A stretch of DNA of 20,624 bases from an uncultured Olsenella sp. (GTDB taxonomy: Bacteria > Actinomycetota > Coriobacteriia > Coriobacteriales > Atopobiaceae): assembly GCA_959598545.1 (NCBI GenBank), contig CAUGFC010000019.1, forward strand, positions 1 through 20,624, read 5' to 3'. Of the stretch, positions 15,974 through 20,624 are shown piece by piece (position 1 is the first letter of the stretch; every line of letters begins with the position of its first letter). The notes beneath the pieces are model-generated. The model saw only the letters and a list, made by a program, of their open reading frames with translations. It did not search any database and was not told the DNA's origin. The translations under genes were made by a program, and so were the position numbers.

Positions 15974-16915
15974 CTAGGCGAGCAGCCCGTCGACGGCGGC
16001 GATCACGCCCTCGGCGTCCAGGCCGTAGAGGTGCAGCAGGTCGGTCGCGGGGCCGGAGACGCCGAAGACGTCGTTCACGCCCACCTTGCGGACGGGAACG
16101 GGGCAGCGCTCGGCGAGGACGTCGCACACCGCGCTCCCCAGGCCGCCGATCACGGAGTGCTCCTCGCAGGTCACCACGCGCCCGGTCTTGGACGCGCTCT
16201 CCACGATCAGGTCCGCGTCGATCGGCTTGATCGTGTGCATGTCGATGACCTCGGCGGACACGCCCCTCTCGGCGAGCGCGTCGGCCGCCTCGAGCGCCGC
16301 CTGGACCATGAGGCCGCAGGCCACGATCGTCACGTCGGTGCCCTCGCGCATGACGATGCCCTTGCCCAGCGTGAACGAGAAGTCCTTCTCGTCGTTCACC
16401 ACCGGCACCGCGAGGCGTCCCAGGCGCATGTAGACCGGGCCGTCCAGCTCATAGGCGGCGCGCACCGCGGCACGGGCCTCGACGTCGTCGCAGGGCACGA
16501 CGACGGTCATGCCCGGGATGACGCGCATGAGGGCGATGTCCTCGTTGCACTGGTGCGTGGCCCCGTCCTCCCCGACGGAGACGCCGGCGTGCGAGGCGCA
16601 GATCTTAACGTTGAGGTGCGGGTACGCGATGGAGTTGCGCACCTGGTCGTAGGTGCGGCCGGCGGCGAACATGGCGAAGCTGCTCACGAAGGCGGTGCGG
16701 CCGGTGGTCGCGATGCCCGCCGCGACGCCCATGAGGTTCTGCTCGGCGATGCCCACGTCGAAGAAGCGGTCGGGGTACGCGTCCTTCATCTTGCCGGTCT
16801 GCGTGGACGCGGCGAGGTCGGCGTCGAGCACCACGAAGTCGTCGTGCTCCGCGGCGAGCTCCACGAGCGTCTCGCCATAGCTCACGCGGGTGGCGATCTT
16901 CTTCACGTCAGCCAT
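15974..16915 (-). CDS. Transketolase C-terminal subunit
   Basis: A 313-residue protein covering the pyrimidine-binding and C-terminal domains of a split transketolase. Visible features are VVLDADLAASTQTGKMKDAYPDR-type substrate-pocket sequence (28-50), the DVGIAEQNLMGVAAG motif (53-67) with Glu58 as the thiamine-activating glutamate, FAMFAAGRTYDQVRNSIAYP (80-99), and TCEEHSVIGGLGS in the C-terminal domain. With the N-terminal subunit it transfers two-carbon ketol units between sugar phosphates in the non-oxidative pentose phosphate pathway. The ATG at 16915 comes four bases after the stop of the N-terminal subunit. A short CCGGG/CCCGG hairpin (15951-15964) follows the stop. A deoxyxylulose-phosphate synthase is excluded by the split layout and motifs. 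Confidence 0.93.
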   Translation of the reverse strand: MADVKKIATRVSYGETLVELAAEHDDFVVLDADLAASTQTGKMKDAYPDRFFDVGIAEQNLMGVAAGIATTGRTAFVSSFAMFAAGRTYDQVRNSIAYPHLNVKICASHAGVSVGEDGATHQCNEDIALMRVIPGMTVVVPCDDVEARAAVRAAYELDGPVYMRLGRLAVPVVNDEKDFSFTLGKGIVMREGTDVTIVACGLMVQAALEAADALAERGVSAEVIDMHTIKPIDADLIVESASKTGRVVTCEEHSVIGGLGSAVCDVLAERCPVPVRKVGVNDVFGVSGPATDLLHLYGLDAEGVIAAVDGLLA

Positions 16916-16919
16916 GCGC

Positions 16920-17741
16920 CTACGCCTCCTTAGCGAGCTCGGCCATGGCCTGCTCGTACTGCTCGTCGTTGGGTCCCTTGCCGTGCCAGTCCACCTGGTT
17001 CTCCATGAACGAGACGCCCTTGCCCTTGACGGTCTCGGCGACGATGCAGACGGGCGCGCCCTTCACCTCGCGGGCGGCGGCGAAGGCGGCCCGGATCTGG
17101 GCCATGTCGTTGCCGTCGGCGAGCTCGATCACGTGGAACCGGAACGCCCGGAACTTGTCGGCGATGGGCATCGCGGAGTTGACCTCCTCGATGGTGCCGT
17201 CGATCTGCAGGCCGTTGTGGTCGACGACGAGCACCAGGTTGTCGAGGCCGTGGTTGCCCGCGAACATCGCGGCCTCCCAGACCTGCCCCTCCTCGATCTC
17301 GCCGTCACCGAGCAGGCAGTACGTGCGGTACGCGTCGCCCCAGTGCTGGGCGGCGAGGGCCATGCCGACGGCGGCGGAAACGCCCTGGCCGAGCGAGCCC
17401 GTGGACATGTCCACGCCCGGGGTGTCATTCATGTTGGGGTGGCCCTGGAGGTGGCTGCCGATGTGGCGCAGCGTCTCGAGCTCCTCCTTGGGGAAGAACC
17501 CGCGCTCGGCGAGGGTCGCGTAGAGGGCCGGCGCAGCATGGCCCTTGGAGAGGACGAGGCGGTCGCGTCCCGGCCAGCGAGGCTCCTCGGGACGGACGTT
17601 CATCTCCTCGAAGTAGAGGTACGTCAGGATGTCGGTTGCACTGAGCGAGCCGCCGGGGTGACCGGACTTGGCGGCGTGCGTTCCCGTGAGAACCCCCTTC
17701 CGGATCTCCGTGGCTACGCGCCTGAGCTCGTCGTCTGTCAT
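16920..17741 (-). CDS. Transketolase N-terminal subunit
   Basis: A 273-residue thiamine-diphosphate-binding half of a split transketolase, the usual size for this subunit. Motifs: KSGHPGGSLSATDIL (25-39), RLVLSKGHAAPALYA (61-75), DMSTGSLGQGVSAAVGMA (111-128), the diphosphate/Mg motif GDGEIEEGQVWEAA (145-158) and DHNGLQIDG (174-182). It pairs with the C-terminal subunit encoded four bases downstream. The ATG at 17741 was chosen because AGGAGAGGG lies four bases upstream and the family N-terminus fits; an open frame extends 22 codons further without a site. The 145-base leader contains a 9-bp inverted repeat whose distal arm abuts the ribosome site. Confidence 0.93.
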   Translation of the reverse strand: MTDDELRRVATEIRKGVLTGTHAAKSGHPGGSLSATDILTYLYFEEMNVRPEEPRWPGRDRLVLSKGHAAPALYATLAERGFFPKEELETLRHIGSHLQGHPNMNDTPGVDMSTGSLGQGVSAAVGMALAAQHWGDAYRTYCLLGDGEIEEGQVWEAAMFAGNHGLDNLVLVVDHNGLQIDGTIEEVNSAMPIADKFRAFRFHVIELADGNDMAQIRAAFAAAREVKGAPVCIVAETVKGKGVSFMENQVDWHGKGPNDEQYEQAMAELAKEA

Positions 17742-17756
17742 GAATCCCTCTCCTCG

Positions 17757-17835
17757 CGTCAGATGTGCGACCGCGACTCCCTGCAGCTCGTCGCGACACG
17801 CGGACATGCACCTACACAGAAGATACCATCTGACG
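17757..17835. promoter_or_regulatory. Inverted repeat bracketing the transketolase leader
   Basis: CGTCAGATG (17757-17765) and CATCTGACG (17827-17835) are perfect 9-bp complements about 61 bases apart. In the minus direction the second arm lies directly before the AGGAGAGGG ribosome site of the transketolase gene, so pairing in the mRNA could affect its access. A weak TATCTT -10 (17825-17820) lies between the arms, in which case the first arm would not be transcribed from it. No TPP riboswitch motif is seen. Confidence 0.35.
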
Positions 17836-17886
17836 GCGCGCGTCGGCCGCCAGACTTCGAAAGACGCGGGCCGGCAGGGCCGCGCG

Positions 17887-18762
17887 TCACGCCCTGATCT
17901 GGCGGAAGCCCTCGCCGAACACCTCGTGGACCTCCGAGATCACCACGATTGCCCGGGGGTCGCACTGGGCGACGGTCTGCTTGAGCCAGACCGTCTCGGA
18001 ACGGCCGAGCACGCAGAAGAGCACGGGGCGCTCCTCGCCGCTCCACATCCCGCGCGCCTCGAGGCGGGTGCATCCCCGCTCGAGCGTATGCAGGATCTCG
18101 TGCGCGATCTCCTCGTGCCTGTCGGAGATGATGTAGGCCGCTCGAGCCCCTCCCGGTCCGTCCACCACGGCGTCGATCACCTTGCCGGAGATGAACATCG
18201 CGACGGCGGCGTAGAGGGCCTGCTCGACGGAGAAGACCGTGGCGGAGAGGGCGATGATGAGGCCGTCGACGATGATGACGGAGGTGCCCACGGGCAGCCC
18301 GGTCCTTCTCGACAGGACCTGGGCCACGATGTCGGTGCCGCCGGTGTTGCCGCCCGTCCTGAAGACCAGGCCGAGACCGAGGCCGGTGATGACGCCGCCC
18401 CAGAGCGCGCAGAGCAGCAGGTCCTCCTCGCCCCCGACCACGGGCAGGAAGGGGACGAGCGCGTCGGTGAAGAAGCCGCAGGCTATGATGCCGGCGACGG
18501 TGCGTGCCACGTAGCCGCGGCTCCCCGAGCGCACCACCAAGATCATGAGCAGCGCGTTCATGACGATAGTCTGCAAGCCGACGGGAAGCGTCACGCCGAA
18601 GGTCTCGGCGATGGCCGAGAAGACCATCGCGAGGCCCGTCACCCCGCCGGCGGCGAGGCCGTAGGGGACCTCGAACACGTCGACGCCTATCGCGAACACG
18701 ATCGAGCCGGCAACGATCAGCAGCGTGTCGCGGACGACGGTCCGCCAGGGAATGCCCCTCAT
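17887..18762 (-). CDS. YitT family membrane protein
   Basis: A 291-residue YitT-type membrane protein (DUF161 followed by DUF2179). Residues 1 to about 200 hold five or six hydrophobic segments, beginning DTLLIVAGSIVFAIGVDVF, with family motifs PYGLAAGGVTGLAMV (33-47) and VFRTGGNTGGTDIVAQ (133-148). The C-terminal cytoplasmic DUF2179 domain (about 205-291) contains YIISDRHEEIAHEILHTLERG. The molecular function of the family is not known; a transporter role is often suspected. The ATG at 18762 overlaps the prfB stop in an ATGA junction and has GGAGG six bases upstream, so it is probably translated together with prfB. The tail ends VFGEGFRQI, as in many YitT proteins. Confidence 0.92.
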   Translation of the reverse strand: MRGIPWRTVVRDTLLIVAGSIVFAIGVDVFEVPYGLAAGGVTGLAMVFSAIAETFGVTLPVGLQTIVMNALLMILVVRSGSRGYVARTVAGIIACGFFTDALVPFLPVVGGEEDLLLCALWGGVITGLGLGLVFRTGGNTGGTDIVAQVLSRRTGLPVGTSVIIVDGLIIALSATVFSVEQALYAAVAMFISGKVIDAVVDGPGGARAAYIISDRHEEIAHEILHTLERGCTRLEARGMWSGEERPVLFCVLGRSETVWLKQTVAQCDPRAIVVISEVHEVFGEGFRQIRA

Positions 18763-19874
18763 CGCTCGCCTCCGCCACCGACGGCCCAACGGTGATAGCC
18801 GACGACGAAGCGGTCGAGGTCACCGTCCTGGAGGACCGCGTCCACGTTGCTCGTCTCGACGCCCGTCCGCAGGTCCTTGACGAGCTGGTAGGGGTAGAGC
18901 ACGTAGCTCCTGATCTGGTTCCCGAAGCCGATGTCGTGCTTGGGGCCGCGCAGCTCGTCGAGCTCCTCCGCCCGGCGGGCGAGCTCCAGCTCATAGAGTC
19001 GGCTCTTGAGGACGCTCATGGCGAACGCCTTGTTCTGGAGCTGGCTGCGCTCGTTCTGGCAGGTCACGACGATGCCCGTGGGAAGGTGCGTGATGCGCAC
19101 CGCGGAGTCGGTCGTGTTGACGCCCTGGCCACCGTGGCCGGACGCATGGTAGACGTCGATGCGCAGGTCGTTCTGGTCGATCTCCACCTCGATGTCGTCG
19201 GGCAGCACCGGGAGCACCTCGACGCCGGCGAAAGTGGTCTGGCGACGCTTCTTGGCGTCGGTGGGCGAGATGCGCACGAGCCGGTGCACGCCCTGCTCGG
19301 CGCGCAGCATCCCGTAGGCGTTGTGGCCGCTCACGGTGAAGGTGGCGCGATTCAGGCCGATCGCCTCGCCGGGCTCGGCGTCGTTGACGACGACCTTCCA
19401 GCCGCGGCGATCGCAGTAGCGCTGGTACATGCGGAAGAGCATCTCGCACCAGTCCTGTGCCTCGAGGCCGCCCTGGCCCGGGGTCACCGTGACGATGGCG
19501 TCGCCGTGATCGAGCTCGTCCGTGAACCAGCTCGAGAGCTCGAGCTCCGAGAGGTCGTCCTCGAGGGCGGCGGCGATGCCGGCGGCCTCGGCGAGAAGGT
19601 CCTCGTCGCCCGTCTCCTCGGCGAGCTCGAGCGCAGCCTGGGCGTCCTCGAGGCGCGCTCGGGCGGCGTCGATCCCGTTCACGTCATCGCGCGCGGCGGC
19701 GAGGCGGGCCATGAGCTCGCGGGCGGCGTCCGCGTCGTCCCAGAAGCCGGGCGCCGCGCTTCTCGCCTCGAGGTCCGCGACCTCCCCGCGCTTCTCGTCG
19801 ATGTGGAGATAGCCCTCGACCTCGGCGAGGCGCGACGAGAGCGCGTCGAGGTCGGGCCTGGTGACCTCCGCCAT
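18759..19874 (-). CDS. prfB: Peptide chain release factor 2 with variant SPT and HGGQG motifs
   Basis: A 371-residue class I release factor; RF2 reads UAA/UGA and triggers peptide release. RF2 identity follows from GFWDD near the N-terminus, QGGLEAQDWCEMLFRMY (134-150) and NERSQLQNKAFAM. Two motifs deviate: the stop-recognition tripeptide, normally SPF, is Ser203-Pro204-Thr205 (RISPTDAKKRRQTTFAGV), and the catalytic loop reads SGHGGQGVNTTDSAVR (GGQ 248-250) where most RF2 have GAGGQH or GPGGQS. There is no in-frame UGA near codon 25 (GYLHIDEKR), so the programmed +1 frameshift that autoregulates prfB in many bacteria is absent. The ATG at 19874 directly follows the secA stop (TAGATG). The yitT start overlaps the prfB end. 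Confidence 0.95.
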   Translation of the reverse strand: MAEVTRPDLDALSSRLAEVEGYLHIDEKRGEVADLEARSAAPGFWDDADAARELMARLAAARDDVNGIDAARARLEDAQAALELAEETGDEDLLAEAAGIAAALEDDLSELELSSWFTDELDHGDAIVTVTPGQGGLEAQDWCEMLFRMYQRYCDRRGWKVVVNDAEPGEAIGLNRATFTVSGHNAYGMLRAEQGVHRLVRISPTDAKKRRQTTFAGVEVLPVLPDDIEVEIDQNDLRIDVYHASGHGGQGVNTTDSAVRITHLPTGIVVTCQNERSQLQNKAFAMSVLKSRLYELELARRAEELDELRGPKHDIGFGNQIRSYVLYPYQLVKDLRTGVETSNVDAVLQDGDLDRFVVGYHRWAVGGGGER

Positions 19875-20624
19875 CTACCGGTTCCTGCCGTGGCAGTTCT
19901 TGAACTTCTTGCCGCTCCCGCAGGGGCAGGGGTCGTTTCTGCCCACGTTCACGTAGGGGTCGGGGTCATCCGCCTTGCGATAGGTGCGGGGCTTGGCGGT
20001 GGGGGCCGCCGGGGGCATGCCGGAGGGGGCGCCCTGCGGGGCCACCGCGCCGCGGGGACCCTGGTCGCCGTCGACCTCGGCGGGGCCGGAGTAGCTGGCG
20101 CCGCGCAGCTCCGCGGGCTCCTCGTCCGCGGGGGCGGAGGGGGCGTTCGGGCGGACGGCGACCTCGATGCGCAGGATCGTGCGCAGGAAGTCCTCGTACA
20201 TCGTGTTCACGAGCTCGGAGAAGGCGGCGTAGGCCTCGCTCTTGTACTCCACGAGCGGGTCGCGCTGGCCGAAGCCGCGCAGGCCGATGCCGGTCTTGAG
20301 GTAGTCCATCTCCTGGAGGTAGGACATCCAGCGCGTGTCTATGACGCGCAGCATGACCTGGGACGCGAGCGCGTGCATGGGGGCCTCGCCGATGCGCTGG
20401 GCCTTCTCGTCAAAGCAGCGCCGCACGTACTCGTTGACGGCGTCGGCGACGTCGCCCTCGTCCTGGTCGTCGGCGACCTCGGGGGCATCCTTGCGGCCGG
20501 TGAGCTCCTCGAGCCACTTGTGCAGCCCCCGGACGTCCCAGTCCTCGTGCTTGGCGCCCTCGGGGCAGTAGCCGGAGACCTCGCGCTGGACGGTGTCGTA
20601 GGTGACCTCGCCGACGCGCGCCAT
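19875..20624 (-). CDS. secA: Preprotein translocase ATPase SecA, C-terminal part
   Basis: The last 249 residues of SecA; the rest lies beyond the window edge. The helical-scaffold region is clear: MLRVIDTRWMSYLQEMDYL, TGIGLRGFGQRDPLVEYKSE and the following ELVNTMYEDFLRTILRIEV. Then comes a Pro/Ala/Gly-rich linker (about 65 residues) and the zinc-binding SEC-C tail NDPCPCGSGKKFKNCHG, which contacts SecB-like chaperones, lipids or ribosomes. SecA drives protein export through SecYEG. The internal ATG at the window edge is not a real start. The stop TAG is directly followed by the prfB ATG with no gap, so prfB likely depends on secA translation. Confidence 0.96.
   Translation of the reverse strand: MARVGEVTYDTVQREVSGYCPEGAKHEDWDVRGLHKWLEELTGRKDAPEVADDQDEGDVADAVNEYVRRCFDEKAQRIGEAPMHALASQVMLRVIDTRWMSYLQEMDYLKTGIGLRGFGQRDPLVEYKSEAYAAFSELVNTMYEDFLRTILRIEVAVRPNAPSAPADEEPAELRGASYSGPAEVDGDQGPRGAVAPQGAPSGMPPAAPTAKPRTYRKADDPDPYVNVGRNDPCPCGSGKKFKNCHGRNR

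Noticed and set aside
17742..17886. TPP riboswitch upstream of the thiamine-dependent transketolase
   Set aside because: The conserved CUGAGA and aptamer core motifs are not present.
1..20624. CRISPR arrays, tRNA or rRNA genes, prophage or toxin-antitoxin systems
   Set aside because: No direct repeat array, cloverleaf gene other than the tmRNA acceptor, integrase, or small paired toxin/antitoxin genes were seen.

Overview
This window looks like a GC-rich Gram-positive chromosome, most likely an actinobacterium of the class Coriobacteriia (Olsenella/Atopobiaceae-like). That placement rests on GC-rich codon use, on gene order (secA-prfB, ftsE-ftsX, rnr, smpB, ssrA) and on protein style; it is an inference, since no 16S or other marker RNA is present. 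Almost everything is on the minus strand. The one clear plus-strand gene is a PfkB-family sugar kinase at 6744-7676.

Region 1 (1-6286, minus) is the N-terminal part of a giant secreted, multimodular family GH31 glycosidase. In order it carries a signal peptide, the GH31 catalytic unit, FN3, an F5/8C-like domain, a dockerin-like repeat, a cohesin-like domain, a further beta-sandwich, a bacterial Ig-like domain, FIVAR, another F5/8C-like domain and at least two more FIVAR repeats, then runs off the window. The reading frame is open for more than 2,000 codons except for one in-frame TAG (6107-6109), which separates the signal peptide from the enzyme. The architecture resembles mucin-directed GH31 alpha-N-acetylgalactosaminidases of gut and oral Gram-positives.

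Region 2 (6287-8664) holds a divergent intergenic stretch, the 1-phosphofructokinase-family kinase, and a convergent patatin-like phospholipase gene that begins directly behind the tmRNA terminator.

Region 3 (8732-13577, minus) is a trans-translation and RNA-decay neighbourhood. In transcription order it is rnr (RNase R), an unnamed TPR-repeat protein, smpB, a flavin reductase, a 46-residue rubredoxin-like protein and ssrA (tmRNA). The predicted tmRNA tag is DENNSFEPQLALAA. tmRNA and SmpB rescue stalled ribosomes and RNase R degrades the defective mRNA, so three partners of one pathway lie within 5 kb.

Region 4 (13578-20624, minus) contains, in transcription order, the C-terminal part of secA, prfB (RF2), a YitT-family membrane protein, a split transketolase (N- and C-terminal subunits), ftsE and ftsX. 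secA-prfB-yitT and ftsE-ftsX are tightly packed or overlapping, suggesting translational coupling. Several prominent inverted repeats lie between operons: a 62-nt GC-rich palindrome downstream of ftsX, a 73-nt AT-rich stem-loop between the rubredoxin gene and ssrA, and a short perfect palindrome after smpB. The oddest protein-level observation is in RF2, where the usual stop-codon-recognition tripeptide SPF reads SPT and the GGQ context is HGGQG.
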